61,760 nt of DNA, taken from contig URBQ01000013.1 of assembly GCA_900546115.1 (NCBI GenBank), forward strand, positions 1 through 61,760, written 5' to 3'. Shown here one piece after another: positions 55,135 to 61,760 of this stretch (position 1 is its first letter; each line of letters starts with the position of its first letter). Under the pieces are notes generated by a model. The model did not search any database, was not told the origin of the DNA, and was given only the letters and a program-made list of their open reading frames with translations. This DNA comes from an uncultured Collinsella sp. (GTDB taxonomy: Bacteria; Actinomycetota; Coriobacteriia; Coriobacteriales; Coriobacteriaceae). The position numbers and the translations under genes were made by a program.

Positions 55135-55713
55135 TTATATCGCGAGGATTCCCAGATGCTCAAGCAAGATCTTAAGCCCAATGAGGATGAGCACAACGCC
55201 GCCGACGATGGTGGCGGGTTTTTCGTAGCGCGCACCAAAGGTATGGCCGATCGCCACGCCGGCGATGGAGAAGATAAAGGTTGTGATGCCTATAGGCGAT
55301 ACGGCGGGCACGATGTCAACCGAGAGCGCCGCAAACGAGATGCCCACGGCTAGGGCGTCGATTGAGGTGGCGATGGCGAGGATCAGGTACTCGCCCAGGT
55401 CAATCTTTTCGGCATCCTTGGCGTCGCCTTCATCCTCGTCCTCGGTAAAGGCCTCCCACAGCATTTTGCCGCCGATGAAGGCGAGCAGAATAAAGGCGAT
55501 CCAGTGGTCGATGGGGCCGATGATGTCCATAAACTGGCTGCCGAGCGCCCATCCGATTACGGGCATGCCGGCCTGAAAGCCACCAAAGAACAGGCCGAGC
55601 GCAACGGCGACCCTAAGGTTGATCTTTTTCATGCCGAGACCCTTGCAGATGGAAACGGCAAAGGCGTCCATCGAAAGGCCAGCGGCGAGCAACACGAGCT
55701 CTGCGAGTCCCAT
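55135..55713 (-). CDS. mntP: Manganese efflux pump MntP
   Basis: 192 residues with six membrane spans in two repeats. The transport aspartates lie in GLSMDAFAVSICKGLGM (first span) and AIATSIDALAVGISFAAL (fourth span), and the loop between the halves is acidic (EDEDEGDAKDAE). It exports Mn(II). It is separate from hipBA, about 65 bases downstream of nothing but hairpin-free DNA, and transcribed on the same strand. A ribosome site (GAGAGGGAG) precedes the ATG. Confidence 0.93.
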   Translation of the reverse strand: MGLAELVLLAAGLSMDAFAVSICKGLGMKKINLRVAVALGLFFGGFQAGMPVIGWALGSQFMDIIGPIDHWIAFILLAFIGGKMLWEAFTEDEDEGDAKDAEKIDLGEYLILAIATSIDALAVGISFAALSVDIVPAVSPIGITTFIFSIAGVAIGHTFGARYEKPATIVGGVVLILIGLKILLEHLGILAI

Positions 55714-55933
55714 AGTCTGGCTCCCTCTCTGCGGGCGAACCCGATTACACGACTACTCCCTCATTTATATGAGACCCGATGCTACCACATGAGCAGTCAA
55801 AGAGCCCCGTCCCAAATGGGCTGCCTAAGCGGCGTTCGCTCATTCTGTAAGCATCGGATTTCGCGAGCGTGACGGGGGCAAACCGTGAGAAACTATTTAG
55901 CGTTTATGGAGCGTATAGGATTGGAGCGATGCC

Positions 55934-57001
55934 TTGGATAAGAACGAGTTGCAAAAGCGTATGGAACAGGCCATTCGTCTGACGGCACCTGGCCAGCCGA
56001 TCCGCACCGCCCTCGACATGATCATTGCCGGTCACCTGGGTGCTCTTATCTGCGTCGGCGACACCGAAAACGTGCTCGCTGCCGGCAACGACGGCTTCCC
56101 GCTCAACATTTCGTTTACCTCGAACCGCCTGTTCGAGCTCTCCAAGATGGACGGTGCCATCGTCATCGACGGCGACCTCACCCAGATCCTGCGTGCCAAC
56201 TTCCACCTCAATCCCGATCCCTCGCTTGCCACGAGCGAGACGGGCATGCGTCACCGTACTGCCGCTCGTATGTCGGTGCTCACCGATGCCATCGTGATCT
56301 CGGTCTCGGCCCGTCGTGCCGTCGTCAACGTGTACGTTCACGGCAAGAGCTACGAGATCCAGCCCGTCACCACCATCATGAGCTCGGTCAACCAGCTCGT
56401 CGCCACGCTCCAGACTACCCGTCAGTCGCTCGATCGCTCCCTGCTGCGCCTGACGGCCCTCGAGCTCGACGACTACGTTACGCTCGCCGACATTACCGGT
56501 ATTTTCTCGAGCTTCGAGATCATGCAGCAGGCAAAGACCGAGCTTAAGGATTGCATCGTCAAGTTGGGCAACCAGGGCAAGCTCGTGCAGATGCAGCTCG
56601 AGCAGCTCGCGGGCTCCAGCATGGATACCGAGTATGATCTGATGATCCGCGACTACGCAAGTGATTCTTCCGAGGCTAATGCCGAGAAGATTCGCGCCAA
56701 CCTAAGCCGTATGACACCTAAGGACCTGTCCGACCCACAGCATGTGGCGGCGGTTCTGGGTTACGACGACCTGGACGAGGACTCCGTCATGACGCCACTG
56801 GGCCTGCGCACGCTTTCGCGCGTGTCCGTCGTGCGCGACGGCGTGGCCGAGAAGATCGTTGACGAGTACGGTTCGTTGCAGGAGCTCATGGACGACATCA
56901 GCGAGGATCCGGAGCGCCTGGGCGACTTTGGCGTCAACAACCCTGCCATTCTTGCGGACTCGCTGTACCGCATGAAGGGCACCAAACAGGGGAACGCATA
57001 A
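55934..57001 (+). CDS. disA: DNA integrity scanning diadenylate cyclase DisA
   Basis: Makes cyclic di-AMP and scans DNA for branched structures. 355 residues: the DAC domain with KMDGAIVIDGD (DGA motif, near residue 72) and GMRHRTAARM (RHR motif near 105), a helical middle, and a C-terminal HhH domain (PQHVAAVLGYDDLDE, VSVVRDGVAEKIVDEYG). The start is TTG at 55934, after GGAG. The usual partner radA is not next to it. Its stop overlaps the ispD ATG by one base. Confidence 0.94.
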   Translation: MDKNELQKRMEQAIRLTAPGQPIRTALDMIIAGHLGALICVGDTENVLAAGNDGFPLNISFTSNRLFELSKMDGAIVIDGDLTQILRANFHLNPDPSLATSETGMRHRTAARMSVLTDAIVISVSARRAVVNVYVHGKSYEIQPVTTIMSSVNQLVATLQTTRQSLDRSLLRLTALELDDYVTLADITGIFSSFEIMQQAKTELKDCIVKLGNQGKLVQMQLEQLAGSSMDTEYDLMIRDYASDSSEANAEKIRANLSRMTPKDLSDPQHVAAVLGYDDLDEDSVMTPLGLRTLSRVSVVRDGVAEKIVDEYGSLQELMDDISEDPERLGDFGVNNPAILADSLYRMKGTKQGNA

Positions 57002-57729
57002 TGGCGCCCGTATGCGCCGTGGTCGTTGCCGGCGGCAGCGGCCAGCGCTTTGGAAATCCCGGCGGCAAGCAGCTCGTTAACGTGGCGGGCCGTCCGCTCA
57101 TGAGCTGGTCTATCCGCGCGTTCGATCGTAGCGACAAGGTCGGCCACATCGTGGTGGTGTGCCCTGCCGAGCGCCGTGCCGAGATGCGCCGCCTGGCCAT
57201 CGATCCGTTTGACTATGACACGCCCATCAGCTTCGCCGATGCCGGCGATACCCGTCAGGATTCCACCCGTGCCGGCGTGCATGCGGTTCTGGCGGGTTTC
57301 GAATATGTCGCCATCCACGACGGCGCCCGTCCGCTCATCACGACCGAGGCCATCGATCATGCGATCGACGTGCTTGTGGGCGACCGCTCGCTCGACGGTG
57401 TCGTATGCGGTCAGCCCGCGATCGACACGCTCAAGATCGTCGACGGCGACAATATCGTCGAGACGCCGCCGCGTGAGCTCTACTGGGCCGCGCAGACACC
57501 GCAGATCTTTAGCGTCGACGCCATGAAGCGCGCCCACACCGCAGCTATCGCCGAGGGCTTTATCGGGACCGACGATTCTTCGCTGGTCGAGCGCATGGGC
57601 GGGCGCGTCCGCTGTGTCCAGAGCCCGCGCGATAACCTTAAGGTGACGGTGCCTGAGGACCTGCGTCCCGTAACCGCGATTCTGCTTGGCCGCATGGCCG
57701 AGGGAGAGGACCTTCCCCATGTTCAGTAA
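57001..57729 (+). CDS. ispD: 2-C-methyl-D-erythritol 4-phosphate cytidylyltransferase
   Basis: Forms CDP-ME from MEP and CTP, the third step of the non-mevalonate pathway. 242 residues with the CTP-binding loop VVAGGSGQRFGNPGGKQ, DGARPLITTEAIDHAI, the specificity region AAQTPQIFSVDAMKRAH and DDSSLVERMG. It overlaps disA by one base and ispF by 11. DisA-ispD-ispF is the order found in many Gram-positives. Confidence 0.95.
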   Translation: MAPVCAVVVAGGSGQRFGNPGGKQLVNVAGRPLMSWSIRAFDRSDKVGHIVVVCPAERRAEMRRLAIDPFDYDTPISFADAGDTRQDSTRAGVHAVLAGFEYVAIHDGARPLITTEAIDHAIDVLVGDRSLDGVVCGQPAIDTLKIVDGDNIVETPPRELYWAAQTPQIFSVDAMKRAHTAAIAEGFIGTDDSSLVERMGGRVRCVQSPRDNLKVTVPEDLRPVTAILLGRMAEGEDLPHVQ

Positions 57730-58213
57730 CCTGCGCATTGGCCACGGCTACGACGTCCACCGTTTGGTGGAGGGGCGTCGATGTATCATCGGCGGGGTTG
57801 ACATTCCCTACGAGCGCGGCCTGCTGGGCCACTCTGATGCCGATGTGCTCGCGCATGCCTTGGCCGACGCCATTCTGGGCGCCTGCCGCGGGGGAGACAT
57901 CGGCAAGCTATTCCCCGACACCGATCCCGCCTACGAGGGTGCCGATTCGATGGTGCTGCTCGCTCGCGTGATGGACTATGCGCGCGAGCTGGGCTTTGAG
58001 TTTGTCGATGCCGATTGCACCATTGCCTGCCAGCAACCCAAGATCACCCCGCACCGCGATGCCATGCGCGCCAACCTTGCCCATGCCCTGGGCGTCGACG
58101 TCGAAAACGTGGGCGTCGCCGCCACTACGACCGAAAAGCTCGGTTGGGAAGGCCAGGGCGAGGGAATCGGCGCCTGGGCCGTCTGCCTGCTACAGAAAAC
58201 CGTTAAGGAGTAA
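57719..58213 (+). CDS. ispF: 2-C-methyl-D-erythritol 2,4-cyclodiphosphate synthase
   Basis: Closes CDP-ME-2-phosphate to MEcPP, acting on the product of IspE. 164 residues with the zinc site GHGYDVHRLVEG and LLGHSDADVLAHALADAI, GDIGKLFPDTDP, and the C-terminal VATTTEKLGWEGQGEGI-type segment. The ATG at 57719 overlaps the end of ispD by 11 bases. Together with ispD and the ispE gene at 40.8 kb it covers three consecutive steps of the pathway. Confidence 0.96.
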   Translation: MFSNLRIGHGYDVHRLVEGRRCIIGGVDIPYERGLLGHSDADVLAHALADAILGACRGGDIGKLFPDTDPAYEGADSMVLLARVMDYARELGFEFVDADCTIACQQPKITPHRDAMRANLAHALGVDVENVGVAATTTEKLGWEGQGEGIGAWAVCLLQKTVKE

Positions 58214-58216
58214 CGA

Positions 58217-59683
58217 ATGCGTATCTACAACAGCGCTACCCATAAAAAGGAAGAGTTCCAGCCCATCGAGTCCGGCAAGGTCCGCATGTACGTGTGCGGC
58301 CCCACGGTCTACGACAACATCCACATCGGCAATGCCCGCACGTTCATCAGCTTTGACGTGATTCGTCGCTGGCTCATCGCGAGCGGCTACGAGGTCACGT
58401 TCGCCCAGAACCTCACCGACGTCGACGACAAGATCATCAAGCGCGCCAACGAGCAGGGCCGCACGGCCGCCGAGGTCGCGACGGAGTTCTCCGACAAGTT
58501 CATCGGCGTCATGCGTGCCGCCAACGTGCTCGATCCCGATGTGCGCCCCCGCGCCACCAAAGAGATCGGCCCCATGATCGCCATGATCAAGACGCTCATC
58601 GAGCAGGGCCACGCCTACGCCGCCGATAACGGTGACGTGTACTTTGCCGTGCGCAGCGATTCCAACTATGGTCAGGTCTCGGGCCGCAACATCGACGACC
58701 TTATGGTTGGCGCGCGCATCGAGGAGAACGAGGACAAGAACGACCCGCTCGACTTTGCCCTGTGGAAGGCCGCCAAGCCCGGCGAGCCCAGCTGGCCGAG
58801 CCCCTGGGGCGAGGGCCGTCCCGGTTGGCACACCGAGTGCGCCGCCATGGTGCATCGCTACCTGGGCACCCCGATCGACATCCACGGCGGCGGCTCCGAC
58901 CTTGCCTTCCCGCATCACGAGAACGAGTGCGCCCAGGCCACCTGCGCCTGGCACCAGGGCTTCTCCAACACCTGGATGCACACGGGCATGCTGCTGGTAG
59001 ACGGCGAGAAAATGTCCAAGTCGCTCGGCAACTTCTTTACGCTGGCCGAGGTCCTCGAGCAGCACTCCGCTGCCGCCCTGCGCCTGCTGATGCTGCAGAC
59101 GAGCTATCGCTCGCCGCTCGACTTTTCTTGGGAGCGCTTGGAGGGTGCCGAGAACTCGCTCACGCGTATTGCCGGTACGGTCGAGAACCTGCGCTGGGCC
59201 GCGAACCATGCGACGGCCGATGCCGATGAGGCAGCATCCGAGGCGTTTGCCGCCAAGGCCGCCGAGACCCGTGCCACCTTTAAGGAGTGCATGGACGACG
59301 ACTTTAACACCGCCGGTGCCATGGGTGCCGTCTTTGGCTTTGTGACCGAGTGCAACCAGTACCTGGAGCAGGCGGGCGACGCTGCCGACAAGGCCGCCGC
59401 GCTTGCCGCCGCCGATACGCTGGTCGAGCTGCTCGATACGTTTGGCGTTGAGCTCCCCGAGCCCAAGGTCGAGCTGCCGCTGGGTCTGCTGGGTGTTGCC
59501 GCCGGCCTGGTCGCCTACACGGGCGACGACGTGGACGAGGCCGCTGCCAAGATTCTCGAGGCCCGCGCCGAGGCCCGCGCCGCCAAGAACTGGGATCTGG
59601 CCGACGCCATCCGCGACCAACTCAAGGACCTGGGCCTCACCATTGAGGATACTGCCGCGGGTACCCGTATTAAGAGTCTCTAG
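58217..59683 (+). CDS. cysS: Cysteinyl-tRNA synthetase
   Basis: Class I enzyme that charges tRNA-Cys. 488 residues: zinc Cys and HIGH region MYVCGPTVYDNIHIGNARTF, the CP-type insert with DDLMVGARIEENEDKN, zinc ligands in PGWHTECAAM and FPHHENECAQA, the KMSKS loop EKMSKSLGNFF, and a C-terminal anticodon-binding domain. It starts 3 bases after ispF following GGAG. Clear of its normal neighbour mrnC, which is absent downstream. Confidence 0.97.
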   Translation: MRIYNSATHKKEEFQPIESGKVRMYVCGPTVYDNIHIGNARTFISFDVIRRWLIASGYEVTFAQNLTDVDDKIIKRANEQGRTAAEVATEFSDKFIGVMRAANVLDPDVRPRATKEIGPMIAMIKTLIEQGHAYAADNGDVYFAVRSDSNYGQVSGRNIDDLMVGARIEENEDKNDPLDFALWKAAKPGEPSWPSPWGEGRPGWHTECAAMVHRYLGTPIDIHGGGSDLAFPHHENECAQATCAWHQGFSNTWMHTGMLLVDGEKMSKSLGNFFTLAEVLEQHSAAALRLLMLQTSYRSPLDFSWERLEGAENSLTRIAGTVENLRWAANHATADADEAASEAFAAKAAETRATFKECMDDDFNTAGAMGAVFGFVTECNQYLEQAGDAADKAAALAAADTLVELLDTFGVELPEPKVELPLGLLGVAAGLVAYTGDDVDEAAAKILEARAEARAAKNWDLADAIRDQLKDLGLTIEDTAAGTRIKSL

Positions 59684-59826
59684 TATTTGTCGACCGTTCG
59701 AGGTGCGGCAGATTGCCTTGAAAGAGGAGGGCATAGACCTGGTGGTCATGCCCGATGATTGAAAGGCAAGGTGCCGTGGCTCGGACGGTCGATTCTTGTT
59801 CGTTATCTATTTAAGGAGGCCGTTTT
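59684..59826 (+). other. Gap between cysS and rlmB
   Basis: About 143 bases. In Bacillus this position holds mrnC (mini-RNase III). Here I find no RNase III motif. A short frame (LKEEGIDLVVMPDD) ends at 59761 without a clear start. TCGACCGT at 59687 and ACGGTCGA at 59786 could pair around the interval. Confidence 0.4.
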
Positions 59827-60741
59827 ATGGCCGACAATCGCAAGCGTGCGCCTCGCGGCGGCAAGCAGACTGCTTCTGGCTCGCGTCCGATTCGCCGCAA
59901 CGACCGCGCTGCCGCTCCCAAGGGCCAGCGCGAGCGCTCACAGGCTGCTCGCCCGCAGCGCGATCGCAACCGCGACAACGTTCAGGTTCCCAAGGGCGAG
60001 TTTATCGAAGGTCGCCGTGCTGCCGCCGAGGCGCTGCGTACCGGCTTTCCCGTCAAGTGCGCGCTCATCGCCGAGGGCGGGGAGCGCGATGCCGCCTTGT
60101 CGCGTCTGGTCGACGACCTCAACGCCGCGGGCGTCCGCATTAAGTATGTGCCGCGCGCGCAGCTTGATACGCTGTCGAGCCATGGCGCTCACCAGGGCAT
60201 TGCGCTCGAGGTGGGCAACTTCCCTTACGCCGATGTCGCCGACATCCTCGACCGCTCAGGCGAGGGCCCGGCGCTTGTCGTGGTGCTCGACCATGTGACC
60301 GACGACGGTAACTTTGGCGCCATCGTGCGCTCTGCCGAGGTTGTGGGCGCAGCGGGCGTCATCATCGCCAACAAGCGTGCCGCCGGCGTGACCGTGGGCA
60401 GCTACAAGACCTCTGCCGGTGCCGTCATGCATCTGCCTATTGCGCAGGTGCCCAATATCGCCCGTGCTCTCGATGACCTCAAAGCCGCTGGCTTTTGGGT
60501 GGGCGGCGCTTCCGAGCACGCCGAAGGCAGTTGCTGGGACGCCCCCTTCGAGGGCCGCGTTGCGCTCGTCATGGGTTCCGAGGGCGACGGCATCTCGCGT
60601 CTGGTGCTCGAGAAATGTGACTTTTTGACCAAGCTTCCCCAGCGCGGCATGACCGAGAGCCTCAACGTGGCACAGGCGACTACCGCGCTGTGCTTTGAGT
60701 GGCTGCGCCGCAATGCCGGCGAGCTCATGGGGGAGGAGTAG
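59827..60741 (+). CDS. rlmB: 23S rRNA (guanosine-2'-O)-methyltransferase, TrmH/RlmB family
   Basis: SPOUT methyltransferase of 304 residues. The first ~55 are basic and likely disordered (NRKRAPRGGKQTAS), then a substrate-binding domain, then the knotted catalytic domain with motif 1 DGNFGAIVRSAEVVGAAGVI, motif 2 VMGSEGDGISRLV and motif 3 RGMTESLNVAQATTALCF. RlmB modifies G2251 in E. coli 23S rRNA; the target here is inferred from the family. It starts after TTTAAGGAGG and ends 3 bases before the NYN gene. Confidence 0.88.
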   Translation: MADNRKRAPRGGKQTASGSRPIRRNDRAAAPKGQRERSQAARPQRDRNRDNVQVPKGEFIEGRRAAAEALRTGFPVKCALIAEGGERDAALSRLVDDLNAAGVRIKYVPRAQLDTLSSHGAHQGIALEVGNFPYADVADILDRSGEGPALVVVLDHVTDDGNFGAIVRSAEVVGAAGVIIANKRAAGVTVGSYKTSAGAVMHLPIAQVPNIARALDDLKAAGFWVGGASEHAEGSCWDAPFEGRVALVMGSEGDGISRLVLEKCDFLTKLPQRGMTESLNVAQATTALCFEWLRRNAGELMGEE

Positions 60742-60744
60742 CGC

Positions 60745-61422
60745 ATGTCCAAGAAGAACCGCGCCAAGTCCAAGGCCAAGCGCTTTGGCGAAGGCTCGGC
60801 CAAGCCGATTGTTTCGGCCGCGACCTATGGCGTGGGCGGCAATGCGTTTGCGCAGGCCATCGCCGACCCGGTCTCGACGGTGCACTCCAATAAGCCCGAG
60901 CTGCTGGTGGTCGACGGCTACAACGTGATCCACTGCACGCCGCGCTACGAAAAGCTCGTCTACGGCCATTCCGATGATCCGTATTCCAGCGACGTTCACG
61001 ATATGGCGCGCACGGCACTCATCAACGATGTTGCCGCGTTTGCCCAGGGCCGCTACGAGGCCGTAATCGTGTTTGACGGCGCGGGCAATATCTCCAGCGA
61101 GCGCCCCAACCTGCCCGCCCGCGGCGTGCGCATCGAGTTTTCGCCGACGGGCGTATCGGCCGACACCGTGGTGCAGAAGCTCTGCATCGAGGCGCGCGAG
61201 GAAGGCCGCGCGTGCTCCGTGGTGTCGAGCGACGGCACGATCCAGGCCGTCGTCATGGGTAAGGGCGTTACGCGCATCTCGAGCCGCATGCTGGTGGACG
61301 AGATCAAGCAGATAGATAACGATGTTCACGAGGCAGAGGAAGCTCCGCAGATCAAGATGACCCTGGGCAGCCGCCTGAGCCCCGATGCCCTGGCCAAGCT
61401 CAAGGCCCTTCGCGGGAGGTAG
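60745..61422 (+). CDS. NYN-domain (YacP/Rae1-like) RNase
   Basis: 225 residues with the PIN-like NYN fold: LLVVDGYNVIHCTP, then VIVFDGAGNISSERP, and VVSSDGTIQAVVMGKGVTRISS; the acidic residues in these blocks form the metal site. Its Bacillus relative Rae1 cuts mRNAs on the ribosome. A basic, Ala-rich N-terminus of about 45 residues precedes the domain. It follows rlmB by 3 bases, the standard cysS-rlmB-yacP order. Confidence 0.85.
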   Translation: MSKKNRAKSKAKRFGEGSAKPIVSAATYGVGGNAFAQAIADPVSTVHSNKPELLVVDGYNVIHCTPRYEKLVYGHSDDPYSSDVHDMARTALINDVAAFAQGRYEAVIVFDGAGNISSERPNLPARGVRIEFSPTGVSADTVVQKLCIEAREEGRACSVVSSDGTIQAVVMGKGVTRISSRMLVDEIKQIDNDVHEAEEAPQIKMTLGSRLSPDALAKLKALRGR

Positions 61423-61464
61423 GGGAGTTGCGGCAGAGAGCCGTTTCCTAGATTGGTCTACCCG

Positions 61465-61492
61465 CTGATTTGTAATCAGTGGGTTGCGGGTT
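61465..61492 (+). repeat. 28-bp fragment of tRNA-Thr
   Basis: Identical to 61675-61702 inside tRNA-Thr, covering its anticodon arm, variable loop and start of the T arm, exactly 210 bases upstream. Neither acceptor stem nor D-arm is present here. Confidence 0.75.
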
Positions 61493-61498
61493 TGCAGC

Positions 61499-61568
61499 TG
61501 TCAAAACGAATAGGTTTATGTTTTGACGAACAGATAAAACTGTTCGTTCTGACGAACGGTTTTTGAGA
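61499..61568 (+). promoter_or_regulatory. Three adjacent hairpins before tRNA-Thr
   Basis: GTCAAAAC/GTTTTGAC (61499-61527), ACGAACAG/CTGTTCGT (61526-61547) and CGTTC/GAACG (61545-61558), the last followed by GTTTTTGAG. The second and third share bases and cannot both form, so they resemble a terminator with an alternative fold. They may also just end the yacP transcript. Confidence 0.4.
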
Positions 61569-61648
61569 TGTGGTCGGTCGAAGGGCCTGTTGCGCCCCGT
61601 CCTCAATTCCTTTATCCTAAACAGGCTTCGCGCGAAAGCGCCAAGTGT

Positions 61649-61723
61649 GCCAGTGTGGCGCAACGGTAGCGCAACTGATTTGTAATCAGTGGGTTGCGGG
61701 TTCGATTCCTGTCACCGGCTCCA
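61649..61723 (+). tRNA. tRNA-Thr (UGU)
   Basis: Starts GCCAGTG, ends CACCGGCTCCA with encoded CCA. The anticodon arm CTGATTTGTAATCAG gives anticodon UGU. D-arm GCGCAACGGTAGCGC and T-loop GGTTCGATTCC are regular. Acceptor position 4 is an A-C mismatch (GCCAGTG against CACCGGC). Confidence 0.93.
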
Positions 61724-61732
61724 TGTTTTACC

Positions 61733-61760
61733 AGGTCAGAGGTTTATAGCCTCTGGCCTT
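61733..61760 (+). terminator. Hairpin at the window end
   Basis: AGGTCAGAGG / CCTCTGGCCT stem around TTTATAG, at the right edge. A T-run may lie outside the window; it probably terminates tRNA-Thr or leads into the next gene. Confidence 0.6.

Noticed and set aside
55714..55800. GAGGGAGTAGTC before mntP, resembling the start of a manganese (yybP-ykoY) riboswitch
   Set aside because: Only the first strand-like motif is present and only about 60 bases remain to the start codon, too few for the full aptamer; the second conserved loop was not found.

Overview
The window looks like a chromosomal segment of a high-GC, Gram-positive anaerobe of the Coriobacteriia, most likely Collinsella or a close relative. 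This is inferred from GC-rich codon use, actinobacterial gene order (mazG-eno-divIC-ppx), a Firmicutes/Actinobacteria-type clpC...disA-ispD-ispF-cysS-rlmB-yacP block, and many short palindromic intergenic repeats. No database search was possible; all names rest on motifs, lengths and context.

Layout. 0.2-9.5 kb: an almost complete histidine biosynthesis operon, hisZG (a fusion), hisD, hisC, hisB, hisH, hisA, hisF, hisI (fused across a 10-G tract to an extra domain) and hisE, with a convergent PHP-type histidinol phosphatase (hisJ) that supplies the missing step. 9.6-13.95 kb: a YgbA-family gene and a four-domain ABC exporter, bracketed by two copies of one palindromic element. 14-19.5 kb: a LarC2-like gene, yfcE, mazG, eno, divIC, ppx. 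19.5-25.9 kb: an AAA ATPase bracketed by another palindromic repeat pair, tRNA-Leu, a TPR-like membrane protein, an orphan PTS IIB, a VOC protein, a large hairpin element, and a two-component system with a UBA-like membrane protein.

26-38.7 kb is the accessory island. It holds an AbiEi/AbiEii toxin-antitoxin pair, a methyltransferase-like protein that lacks catalytic motifs but carries an S-subunit-like half, a VirD4-like ATPase without membrane segments, a ClpP-like protease, several unknown proteins, an HpaII-type restriction-modification pair in AT-rich DNA, and a large zinc-ribbon protein whose 5' end is cut by an insertion sequence.

38.7-43.3 kb: two copies of one IS30-family element in the same orientation bracket veg and ispE. 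The second copy sits in the last codons of ispE and produced a 14-bp target duplication containing a small inverted repeat. 43.4-48.4 kb: tRNA-Pro, tatA, greA, lysS (with an added C-terminal tRNA-binding domain) and a ThrE-type exporter. 48.7-61.7 kb: clpC, pepD, hipA/hipB, mntP, disA, ispD, ispF, cysS, rlmB, yacP and tRNA-Thr. Relative to the usual clpC-radA-disA order, pepD, hipBA and mntP lie between clpC and disA.

The observations most worth a second look are the hisI poly-G junction, the VirD4-like/ClpP-like cluster, the catalytically empty methylase-TRD protein, the IS30 insertion that rewrites the IspE tail, and several families of palindromic intergenic elements.
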